Shown piece after piece: positions 1 to 5,329 of a DNA stretch of 7,645 bases. The stretch spans positions 1-7,645 of the forward strand of contig JALOMU010000060.1 in NCBI GenBank assembly GCA_025455285.1. Reading direction: 5' to 3'. Made by a program: the position numbers and the translations under genes. Within the stretch, counting starts at the first letter, position 1; every line of letters starts with the position of its first letter. Under the pieces are notes generated by a model that did no database searches, was not told where the DNA came from, and worked only from the letters and a program-made list of their open reading frames with translations. The DNA is from Flavihumibacter sp. GTDB lineage: Bacteria > Bacteroidota > Bacteroidia > Chitinophagales > Chitinophagaceae.

Positions 1-11
1 TGATTCCTGTT

Positions 12-24
12 GCGATTTAATCGC
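12..24. repeat. 13-bp perfect palindrome, possible operator
   Basis: GCGATT-T-AATCGC is a perfect inverted repeat with 6-bp arms and a one-base centre. A partial direct copy of the half-site, GCGATTA, recurs at 54-60, about 42 bp (roughly four helical turns) downstream. This layout suits a dimeric DNA-binding protein, but a single 13-bp palindrome in AT-rich DNA could be chance. No T-run follows, so it is not a typical rho-independent terminator. Confidence 0.3.
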
Positions 25-89
25 CCTTTCTGCTGTTTCATGCGGGAATTTAAGCGATTAGTCGGATTTGCCTTGTTTATTGACAAGAT

Positions 90-124
90 TCCTGGCAATT
101 TTACATCCTAATTATTTACCAGGA
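90..124 (+). repeat. Imperfect stem-loop upstream of the small ORF
   Basis: Arms at 90-98 (TCCTGGCAA) and 116-124 (TTACCAGGA) pair over nine positions with one C-A mismatch, around a 17-nt loop. The structure ends 19 nt before the ATG at 144. There is no U-tract after it, so a terminator role is unlikely. It could be a leader RNA structure or an operator, or it could be incidental. Confidence 0.3.
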
Positions 125-143
125 TATCATTAAACCTTTGATC

Positions 144-323
144 ATGAAACCGGTTACCGCTGCAAGTCTACTACTAACAATCCTACTGGCTACCGGGGTT
201 ACAGCCGGGGTGAAGTCGGATTGTTCTGGTAACCAACGTTGCATAATAAAAACGTCCAAAGCCATCCAGCCGAAAGAAGTTGAAATGCTTGAACTTTCTG
301 CATTGAGTGTGTTGGTGTATTAA
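144..323 (+). CDS. Putative small secreted peptide, 59 aa, unknown function
   Basis: I do not recognise this protein. It has a short basic start (Met-Lys), a hydrophobic core at residues 5-20 and a small-residue cleavage site near residues 19-22 (VTAG), which together look like a Sec type I signal peptide. The predicted mature part is about 38 residues with two cysteines, C27 and C33 (CSGNQRC), which could form a disulfide, followed by a Lys/Glu-rich segment and a hydrophobic C-terminus. There is no lipobox before either cysteine. I chose the ATG at 144; a TTG two codons upstream (138) is less likely. The stop overlaps the stop of the convergent membrane-protein gene by 4 bp (320-323). Expression is unproven: no clear promoter is visible and a 59-codon ORF could be chance, but the signal-peptide pattern argues for a real gene. 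Confidence 0.45.
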   Translation: MKPVTAASLLLTILLATGVTAGVKSDCSGNQRCIIKTSKAIQPKEVEMLELSALSVLVY

Positions 324-973
324 GTACTATCCTTTTTCTCTTTTGGCGGTACTATCCGGTAGTCATCGGGACGAATTCCTTTGATACCGGATGGGCGTTT
401 TCTACCCCCTGCTGAATCGGGCCGCAGGTTATCAGGTTGCTTAATGGTAGGTTCTGCAATTGGCTGCGTTGTAGTTGCTTTCACTTCAGGAGCAGCAGCT
501 TCCACCACTGGTGGTTGCAATACAGCTGCAGAATCCGGGCTGCTATCCTTATCATTATTATTAATTACGGGAGAAACCGGCTTTAAAGAGATGGGCTCGG
601 AAGAAGAGGAATCGGCAGAAGAAGGCTCCGGAGGAGATAGTCCCGGAGCAGTGGGTAACAGTTCAGTAGAATCAACCGGCTGGTTAGTAGCCGGAACAGT
701 TTGTTCAACAGGAAAATCAGTTTTCTTTAATTGGTAAATCAATACAGCAGCAATTCCTGCCAGTAACAGGAGCCAGCTCCAGCCTTTCCAGCCTGCAACC
801 GGACTACCACCTTGTGGTCCCGGATCACCGCCAAAATCATTGTCATCCGTAGGCAATTCTCTGTCCAGCTCTGTGCTAATGCGCTGCCAGATGGAATCCG
901 CCATTTCCGGTAAAGGAGGAAGTTCACCGAGTTTACGGGCAATCAGCTCTTCGTATGGAAAGGAGGCATTCAT
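320..973 (-). CDS. Putative anti-sigma factor: single-span membrane protein with Pro/Ser-rich periplasmic tail
   Basis: Predicted 217-aa inner-membrane protein. Residues 1-60 should be cytoplasmic and include an amphipathic stretch (LGELPPLPEMADSIW, 16-30) followed by an acidic, Gly-rich linker. Residues 66-82 form one membrane span. Residues 85-217 are low-complexity, with about 23 prolines and many Ser/Glu, ending in a basic tail containing GIKGIRPDDYRIVPP (197-211). The start ATG at 973 overlaps the sigma-factor stop in an ATGA, implying translational coupling. An upstream in-frame ATG at 1033 would add 20 basic residues inside the sigma gene and is less likely. The position directly after an ECF sigma gene, the small cytoplasmic N-terminus and the single span point to an anti-sigma factor holding the sigma at the membrane (inference). 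I see no HxxxCxxC zinc-finger motif and no FecR domain. The gene is last in its operon; no terminator is visible after it. Confidence 0.7.
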   Translation of the reverse strand: MNASFPYEELIARKLGELPPLPEMADSIWQRISTELDRELPTDDNDFGGDPGPQGGSPVAGWKGWSWLLLLAGIAAVLIYQLKKTDFPVEQTVPATNQPVDSTELLPTAPGLSPPEPSSADSSSSEPISLKPVSPVINNNDKDSSPDSAAVLQPPVVEAAAPEVKATTTQPIAEPTIKQPDNLRPDSAGGRKRPSGIKGIRPDDYRIVPPKEKKDST

Positions 974-1521
974 GATAGATGCACCTGCTGTAATTTTTGA
1001 ATGAGGAATTTTCTTGCTTCGCTCAGGTGCCATTTACTGGTACCCTCGCTGATAGCTAATTTTTCAGCTATCTCCCGATGGTTATAACCATCCACTGCAT
1101 ATAAGACAAAAACCGCATGCGTAGCTGGTGGCAACTGCTGAATCATGGTCATCAGTTCCTTTGCATTCAATTGCTCTATCGCGGCATTATTGATATTGGG
1201 GGCGGCAACCGTTTCATATTCCAGCTCCATTTCCTGGCTGAACTTTGATCTTGCCTTAATATGATCCAGGCCTTCGTTAATGACGATTCTGCGCAACCAG
1301 GTTTGGAAACTGGCAATGGAAGAATCAAAGGATTTTATGCTCTTGAATACTTTAACGAAGGCCTGGCTCACAATATCGGCAGCGTCTGCATCATCCCTGG
1401 AGTAACGCTGTGCAATCACCATCGCATAGGAATAGTATTGCCTGTACAGGTATTCCTGTGCTTTCCGGTTGTTGGCAATACAACCATCAATTACAACCTG
1501 TATGTCCAGGGTTTCCGTCAA
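970..1521 (-). CDS. ECF-subfamily RNA polymerase sigma-70 factor
   Basis: 183-aa extracytoplasmic-function sigma factor that directs RNA polymerase to a dedicated promoter set. Region 2 spans about residues 14-92, with the core-binding stretch DDADAADIVSQAFVKVF (43-59) and the -10 recognition/melting stretch FQTWLRRIVINEGLDHIKA (72-90). Region 4 spans about 116-178, with LPPATHAVFVLYAVDGYNHR and a helix-turn-helix (IAEKLAISEGTSKWHLSEAR) for -35 contact. No region 1 or 3 is present, as usual for this family. The start is TTG at 1521, overlapping the stop of the upstream lipoprotein gene in a TTGA. The first in-frame ATG lies at residue 34 and would destroy region 2, and upstream in-frame codons reach a stop at 1587-1585 with no ATG or GTG. 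The downstream membrane protein starts on its stop codon and is probably its anti-sigma factor. The regulon is unknown. Confidence 0.93.
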   Translation of the reverse strand: MTETLDIQVVIDGCIANNRKAQEYLYRQYYSYAMVIAQRYSRDDADAADIVSQAFVKVFKSIKSFDSSIASFQTWLRRIVINEGLDHIKARSKFSQEMELEYETVAAPNINNAAIEQLNAKELMTMIQQLPPATHAVFVLYAVDGYNHREIAEKLAISEGTSKWHLSEARKFLIQKLQQVHLS

Positions 1522-2321
1522 CGATTGCTCAAATCTTTTTGCTGCTTTAAAAGTAAGGAAGAGGAAGCAGCCGCCAATATCATTTTATAGGCAGGATCCA
1601 GGTCATTGACCATCCATACCTGGTTGTCCAGCAGATCGACTACACCCACCACACCATCTTCAAAACGAATTTCATATCCGGCAAAAGTGGGACCGCCCAG
1701 TACTTTCTGCTCCTTGCCTTTTTTATTGATGTAGGAACCAATTCTTAAGGTTTCAACAGTAAACTGAACATCTCCATTGGTAAGGTATCCCTGTTCCTCA
1801 ACCATTTCTCCTCTGCCCTCTTTGTGTACCATAACCAGTTGCCAGGGCTCGGGTTGTTTTTCAGATACCAGCATAATGGCCGCGGAAAAAGCATATTGTA
1901 AATTGGTTGTAGCGGCTATCTCACCCCAGCGTGGATTACGGTTCTTGAATACAAGTTGTTTTTCACTTAACTTCTCCAGTGCAAATACGGCAGCTTTTTC
2001 TTTTCCATTTTCAATGGTGAACTGCAGTTTGCTTCTCTCATTGAGGCTGCGATTGTCAGTATTGATATCAAACACTTTCAGAATCTGGTCTTCCGGGCGA
2101 AAACTGATCCGGCTGGCCTGCCAAACCGAACTGAAATCCCAGCCCCGCTTAACGGGACTGGTTTCATATTCGCCAAATGTCAGGGTCTGGTTGATCATCC
2201 ATCCGTTTACACCTTTCACTTTCATAGCTGTTGCAGCTTTTTCAAACTCACCAGGCACAGCCACTTTTGCAGCACTGCAGGATAACAGCAAGACAGAACC
2301 GAACAGTATCAGATATTTCAT
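1518..2321 (-). CDS. Predicted lipoprotein of unknown function, 267 aa
   Basis: I do not recognise the family. The N-terminus is a lipoprotein signal peptide: a basic start, a hydrophobic core, then LLSC with the lipidated cysteine at residue 15. The residues after it (SAAKV) lack the acidic run of the Bacteroidota surface-export signal, so the protein probably faces the periplasm. The mature part looks beta-rich, with many alternating hydrophobic positions, motifs such as VNGWMINQTLTFGEYETS (38-55) and FAGYEIRFEDGVVGVVDL (213-230), and a small-residue/Leu helix-like segment near 245-260. The ATG at 2321 lies 20 bp after the stop of the 505-aa lipoprotein gene, and its own stop overlaps the sigma-factor start, so it belongs to the same operon. 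A TATCTTTA string at 2341-2334 resembles the TAnnTTTG element and could give a secondary promoter. It may be an envelope sensor or a product of the sigma system (inference). Confidence 0.8.
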   Translation of the reverse strand: MKYLILFGSVLLLSCSAAKVAVPGEFEKAATAMKVKGVNGWMINQTLTFGEYETSPVKRGWDFSSVWQASRISFRPEDQILKVFDINTDNRSLNERSKLQFTIENGKEKAAVFALEKLSEKQLVFKNRNPRWGEIAATTNLQYAFSAAIMLVSEKQPEPWQLVMVHKEGRGEMVEEQGYLTNGDVQFTVETLRIGSYINKKGKEQKVLGGPTFAGYEIRFEDGVVGVVDLLDNQVWMVNDLDPAYKMILAAASSSLLLKQQKDLSNR

Positions 2322-2341
2322 AAAAGAAGTTATTAAAGATA

Positions 2342-3859
2342 TTAATTACTATAGGTATAAACAGTTTTCATGCGATACATATCAGCGTCGCTCTGATAAG
2401 ATTTGTAATAGGTATACAATACTACCGGATATCCGTCTGCATTGTACTCATACTCATATTTGTACGGAACAGATGAAGGAATAGCACCGGAGTAGCCTGT
2501 ATTTCTTCCTACCACATTATTCTTCGAAACGTGCGAAAGATACATATCCGGGAAAAGTTTGTTGGTAAATCTTGGGTTGATCATCTGGTCATACTGAAAC
2601 TTACCACCTTCACGACCGCCTGTTGAAGTAGCAGCAGTATAACTTACCTTGTTGCCACCGGAAAAAGTAGCAGCATAATGCACCGTATGTCCGTTGTGCA
2701 ACACCATATAAACATCTGTTACGCCGCCTTCGGTAGAAGTACCGTTCTCAATAACGCTGGTGGTAAGCATATCATACATGTTCTGGATGATATGGGTTAC
2801 ATTACCGTTTCCATCCAGCTCATAACGGGTTTCACCTACTCTTTTTTCAGATGGATCGATGCGATCTACACCAATCAATGTTGAACCCTGGTAAACTCCT
2901 TTATCAGTGAAAATGTACTGGAGGTCCTGGCTCTGCGGCTTTTTCTGGTAGTAGTTCACTTCTTTCAATTGACCATCAGCTCTTTGCTGATAAATAGTGA
3001 TGGATTGTTTCTGCCAGTTACCCATGATTTCTAAAAAGGTTTCTTCCTGCTGCAACCATTTGCGGTTTTTCTGTCCTTCGAGGATGATCAAATTTTCACC
3101 CTCTACTTCTTCGCGGGTCACTACTTTTTTCACAGGTGTATTCCAGATATTTCCGGAAACCTCAAACTTAATAGCTTTCTCGCTGAAACGAATTTCTTCT
3201 TCCAGGCTGGTACGCTCAATAGTACGGGTTGCTGTTTCACCATTACTGAAAGTAGAAACCAGATTGAATTTTAAAACCGGTGCATCATACACAACACCAC
3301 CGATGGTGATGGCTGCCTGCACATTTACCAGGATGCCATTACGCTGAAATGCACCTTTGGAGTAGCCAAAATCTTCCGGACCAACTGTTTCATCCGTAAT
3401 CAGCAACTGCGGACGAAAAACAGTAGCTACATTCGTCAGTGGCTGCTGTTGTGGCAATCCGATCTGGATGTTTTGAGCCAACCGGGATGTAGAAAGCGGG
3501 GTTGCATACAAGGCTTTATTCTCTTTTTTAACTACTAATTGCGTCATGGAGTAGGTTCCTTTATCAAGAATTATCTCCTGTGATCTCCACTGGTAAGCCT
3601 GCGGACCAATTTTGCCAATCTTGATTGGTTTGTTCTGCAGTACAGGCTGGCGTTTATCATTCACCACAGTGATATAAGCATCAAGGCTGTCTTCCGCATG
3701 TAATTCCTGCAAACTCAGCTCCAGCCGAAAAATACCGGAATCTTTAACTGCAACGGGGTCTGTTGGTCCCGGTTTGGAAGGAATGATTACCTCATCGTCT
3801 TTCTGACAGGCAGTGAGAAAAAGAATACTCAAAAGGAAAAGGTTCAAGATCTGTTTCAT
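2342..3859 (-). CDS. Large predicted surface-exposed lipoprotein, 505 aa
   Basis: The lipoprotein signal peptide ends in LTAC with the lipidated cysteine at residue 18. The following QKDDE matches the Bacteroidota lipoprotein export signal (a basic residue plus an acidic run just after the Cys), so the mature protein is predicted to sit on the cell surface. A Pro-rich linker (about 24-38) is followed by a beta-rich N-terminal half; residues 42-135 resemble a beta-sandwich such as those in many Bacteroidota surface proteins. The C-terminal third is Tyr/Gly-rich, with RYELDGNGNVTHI (345-357), a YDxxxNP-like segment (423-429) and YKYEYEYNADGYPVVLYTYY (466-485), recalling the YD-type C-termini of Bacteroides-group lipoproteins. 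No catalytic motif is visible. It is the first gene of the four-gene operon and its promoter should lie in the divergent region. Possible roles are ligand binding or adhesion at the surface; the specific function is unknown. Confidence 0.85.
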   Translation of the reverse strand: MKQILNLFLLSILFLTACQKDDEVIIPSKPGPTDPVAVKDSGIFRLELSLQELHAEDSLDAYITVVNDKRQPVLQNKPIKIGKIGPQAYQWRSQEIILDKGTYSMTQLVVKKENKALYATPLSTSRLAQNIQIGLPQQQPLTNVATVFRPQLLITDETVGPEDFGYSKGAFQRNGILVNVQAAITIGGVVYDAPVLKFNLVSTFSNGETATRTIERTSLEEEIRFSEKAIKFEVSGNIWNTPVKKVVTREEVEGENLIILEGQKNRKWLQQEETFLEIMGNWQKQSITIYQQRADGQLKEVNYYQKKPQSQDLQYIFTDKGVYQGSTLIGVDRIDPSEKRVGETRYELDGNGNVTHIIQNMYDMLTTSVIENGTSTEGGVTDVYMVLHNGHTVHYAATFSGGNKVSYTAATSTGGREGGKFQYDQMINPRFTNKLFPDMYLSHVSKNNVVGRNTGYSGAIPSSVPYKYEYEYNADGYPVVLYTYYKSYQSDADMYRMKTVYTYSN

Positions 3860-3961
3860 GATTGTATATTGTTTTGTTTAAAGACTATACCCCTGGTGGG
3901 TTCAAAACCGTTGGGTAGGGATCCTGTGTTTTAGATAACTTTAACAATTATTGCCTTTTTC
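3860..3961. promoter_or_regulatory. Divergent promoter region between the sigma operon and the DUF218 gene
   Basis: This 102-bp gap separates two divergently oriented start codons, so it must serve both units. For the plus-strand gene the best -7 match is TAACTTTA at 3936-3943, with a TTG at 3911-3913 upstream; the 22-bp spacing is a little long. For the minus-strand operon see the separate candidate at 3883-3908. The start-proximal leader on the minus strand is A/T-rich (3860-3880), as is typical of Bacteroidota genes without Shine-Dalgarno sites. Confidence 0.6.
3883..3908 (-). promoter_or_regulatory. Candidate ECF-type promoter for the lipoprotein/sigma operon
   Basis: Read on the minus strand, TTTTGAACCC (3908-3899) contains a GAAC core like the -35 of many ECF promoters, and GTC (3885-3883) lies 14 bases after the AAC, about two bases closer than is usual. 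The GTC is 23 nt before the ATG at 3859, a sensible leader length. The motif ACCCAnC occurs twice (about 3919-3913 and 3902-3896), either side of TTTTGA. If correct, the operon would be driven by its own sigma factor. This is a weak match by eye; a housekeeping promoter around TATAGTCTTT cannot be excluded. Confidence 0.25.
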
Positions 3962-4702
3962 ATGCTTCCACTGCTCTCAAAAATTGTCACGTTCTTCCTT
4001 TCACCCGCCAACTGGATATTGGTTTTAGCACTCTTGTTTTTAATAGGGAAACCCGGAAAATGGAAACGTCGCTATGGCATTGTCCTGGTCACGATCACTA
4101 TTCTCTTCACCAATCCTGCCCTTTTTTATTTCTGTCTCCAATCCTGGCAACCGGCTTTTGTACCGGCTACTGGAAAATTTGAGGCAGTTATTCTGCCAGG
4201 CGGACTTTCCAGCTATGATAAAAATGGACAGGGATACTTCGGACAGGCTGCGGATCGATTCATTCAGGCCGCAAAGCTGGTGCATAGCGGTGTGGCAGAA
4301 AAGGTAATTGTGACCGGTGGAAATGGTTTTCTGAACCGGAAACTCCCGCCAGAAGCGGATTTTGTTAAAGCGGAATTAATCCATAATGGAATTTCACCGC
4401 TCCTCATTTTCGCGGAAAACAAAAGTCGAAATACCAAGGAGAATGCACTCTTTACTAAGTCATTGATTGACAGCATTGGAATGAAGGGACCATTTATATT
4501 AGTAACCTCTGCGATGCATATGCGCAGATGTGAAGCAGAATTTAACAAGGTTGGAATCAAGATAACCAGGCACTGTGCCAACTATGAAGTGATCAACGGT
4601 TTTCAGCAATGGTACGACTGGCTATGGCCAGACTTTTCATTGCTTGATAAATGGAATCGGTTGAATAAAGAAGTGGTTGGCTATTTGGTCAGCAGGCTTT
4701 GA
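3962..4702 (+). CDS. YdcF/ElyC-type DUF218 membrane protein
   Basis: 246-aa protein of the DUF218 family, which includes E. coli YdcF, SanA and ElyC; ElyC and SanA are linked to envelope integrity and peptidoglycan or lipid-carrier metabolism. Two hydrophobic N-terminal segments (about 5-29 and 38-57), separated by a basic loop (KPGKWKRR), should anchor it in the inner membrane with the DUF218 domain (about 73-215) in the periplasm. Family landmarks are AVILPGG (75-81), DRFIQAAKL (98-106), VIVTGG (115-120), an acidic EADF (131-134), SRNTKENA (155-162) and LVTSAMHMRR (180-189). The ATG at 3962 fits the membrane start. It is transcribed alone on the plus strand and overlaps the convergent YigZ-type gene by 14 bp at its 3' end. 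The two-helix N-terminus favours the ElyC-like branch, but the biochemical activity is not established from sequence. Confidence 0.9.
   Translation: MLPLLSKIVTFFLSPANWILVLALLFLIGKPGKWKRRYGIVLVTITILFTNPALFYFCLQSWQPAFVPATGKFEAVILPGGLSSYDKNGQGYFGQAADRFIQAAKLVHSGVAEKVIVTGGNGFLNRKLPPEADFVKAELIHNGISPLLIFAENKSRNTKENALFTKSLIDSIGMKGPFILVTSAMHMRRCEAEFNKVGIKITRHCANYEVINGFQQWYDWLWPDFSLLDKWNRLNKEVVGYLVSRL
4689..4702. other. 14-bp tail-to-tail gene overlap
   Basis: The stop of the plus-strand DUF218 gene (TGA, 4700-4702) lies inside the last codons of the minus-strand YigZ-type gene, whose own TGA (4691-4689) lies inside the last codons of the DUF218 gene. There is no intergenic space and no hairpin/T-run between them, so each transcript must run into the other coding region before ending. 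Confidence 0.9.
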
Positions 4703-5294
4703 CCTCTACCGTATGTAATTGCTTCAACCGGTATAATACTTCCTCCTCGCGGTTCAGGGGAACTCCGATTTTATACAAACAGAATAATTGTACTTCCTGC
4801 TGCAGCAGGGTGCAATTACATTGTTTGATGACCATCATAACCTCATTGATCATGGTATAATCAAACTGCAATTGATAAGAACGTTCAATCGTTTTTTGAA
4901 CAAAGGGGATGGTCTGCAAGACCACGCTGGCGGTGGTTTTATATGCATTGATCAGGCCCGGAACGCCGAGCATAGTTCCTCCGAAATACCTGACAACAAC
5001 AACTCCCACATTTACCAGTTCCTTACTATCGATCTGTCCAAGGATGGGCTTACCTGCAGATCCGGAGGGCTCACCATCATCGTTCACTCTAAAACTGTTT
5101 CCATCCAGGCCGATGCGGTAGGCAAAACAATGATGCGTGGCTTTCGGGTGTTCTTTTTTAATCTGTTCCAGTTCTTTTTTGAATTGCTCCACGGAACCAA
5201 CCGGAAATGCATAACCGATAAACCGGCTGCCCCTGTCGCGGAATTCGGCCGTACCTGATTTATCAATAGTAGTATAAAAAGTCTTATTGTCCAT
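4689..5294 (-). CDS. yigZ: YigZ/IMPACT-family protein (UPF0029 plus DUF1949)
   Basis: 201-aa protein of the IMPACT family. The N-terminal UPF0029 domain (about 15-122) shows the conserved THHCFAYRIG (53-62), NDDGEPSGSAGKPIL (71-85) and the signature VVVRYFGGTMLGVPGLINAY (99-118). The C-terminal domain (about 138-200) matches the position and size of DUF1949, a ferredoxin-like fold proposed to bind nucleic acid. Eukaryotic IMPACT regulates the eIF2-alpha kinase GCN2 through GCN1; the bacterial role is poorly defined, although a link to translation has been suggested. The ATG at 5294 is preferred over an in-frame GTG at 5303, because the -7 element at 5324-5317 would put the GTG almost on the transcription start. 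It lies 35 bp after ribD on the same strand and may be read both with it and from its own promoter. Confidence 0.92.
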   Translation of the reverse strand: MDNKTFYTTIDKSGTAEFRDRGSRFIGYAFPVGSVEQFKKELEQIKKEHPKATHHCFAYRIGLDGNSFRVNDDGEPSGSAGKPILGQIDSKELVNVGVVVVRYFGGTMLGVPGLINAYKTTASVVLQTIPFVQKTIERSYQLQFDYTMINEVMMVIKQCNCTLLQQEVQLFCLYKIGVPLNREEEVLYRLKQLHTVEVKAC

Positions 5295-5316
5295 AGTGTA
5301 CACTGAAAACAGCGCG

Positions 5317-5324
5317 CAAAGGTA
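5317..5324 (-). promoter_or_regulatory. Bacteroidota -7 promoter element of the YigZ-type gene
   Basis: On the minus strand TACCTTTG is an exact match to the Bacteroidota -7 consensus TAnnTTTG, followed by GC as is common in this phylum. It would start transcription at about 5310, giving a leader of roughly 15 nt to the ATG at 5294. No clear TTTG-type -33 element is present about 20 bp upstream, so the promoter may be moderate in strength. Confidence 0.6.
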
Positions 5325-5329
5325 CAGCT

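Larger units (their letters stand above)
1..143. other. Leader region without a gene, before the small plus-strand ORF
   Basis: I see no coding region here on either strand. The stretch is AT-rich and contains a 13-bp palindrome (12-24), a second partial copy of its half-site (GCGATTA at 54-60), and an imperfect stem-loop with arms at 90-98 and 116-124. A TTGACA string lies at 79-84, but no convincing Bacteroidota -7 element (TAnnTTTG) follows at the right distance. The nearest match, AACCTTTG at 133-140, lies too close to the ATG at 144 to give a normal leader. It probably holds control signals for the small ORF, but I cannot assign a promoter. Confidence 0.5.

Noticed and set aside
154..234. 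Inverted 7-mers GGTTACC (154-160) and GGTAACC (228-234) as a terminator or attachment site
   Set aside because: The arms are short, about 67 bp apart and inside a possible coding ORF, with no T-run; chance is the simplest explanation.
144..323. Membership of the small ORF in the NVEALA-type Bacteroidota peptide family
   Set aside because: The signal peptide and a vaguely similar C-terminal EVEMLELSALS are present, but the NVEALA motif and the usual Cys-rich C-terminus are not.
381..737. Plus-strand open frame opposite the putative anti-sigma gene
   Set aside because: It mirrors the low-complexity Pro/Ser/Glu-rich tail, giving a Gly/Ser/Thr/Glu-rich antisense product; coupling to the sigma gene supports the minus-strand frame.
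974..1033. Upstream ATG (1033) as start of the putative anti-sigma gene
   Set aside because: It would add 20 mostly basic residues overlapping the sigma region 4 coding sequence. The ATG at 973 sits on the sigma stop in a standard ATGA overlap and matches the expected short N-terminus.
1777..2484. Long plus-strand open frame (235 codons) opposite the two lipoprotein genes
   Set aside because: It is antisense to a gene with a lipoprotein signal and to the end of another, spans their boundary, and its translation is low in recognisable structure. It is a shadow of the minus-strand coding frames.
4788..5258. Plus-strand open frame of 156 codons opposite the YigZ-type gene
   Set aside because: The minus strand carries unmistakable UPF0029 motifs across this stretch; the antisense frame has no family features or start signals.
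5295..5303. In-frame GTG (5303) as start of the YigZ-type gene
   Set aside because: The exact -7 element at 5324-5317 would leave a leader of only about 7 nt; the ATG at 5294 gives a normal family N-terminus.
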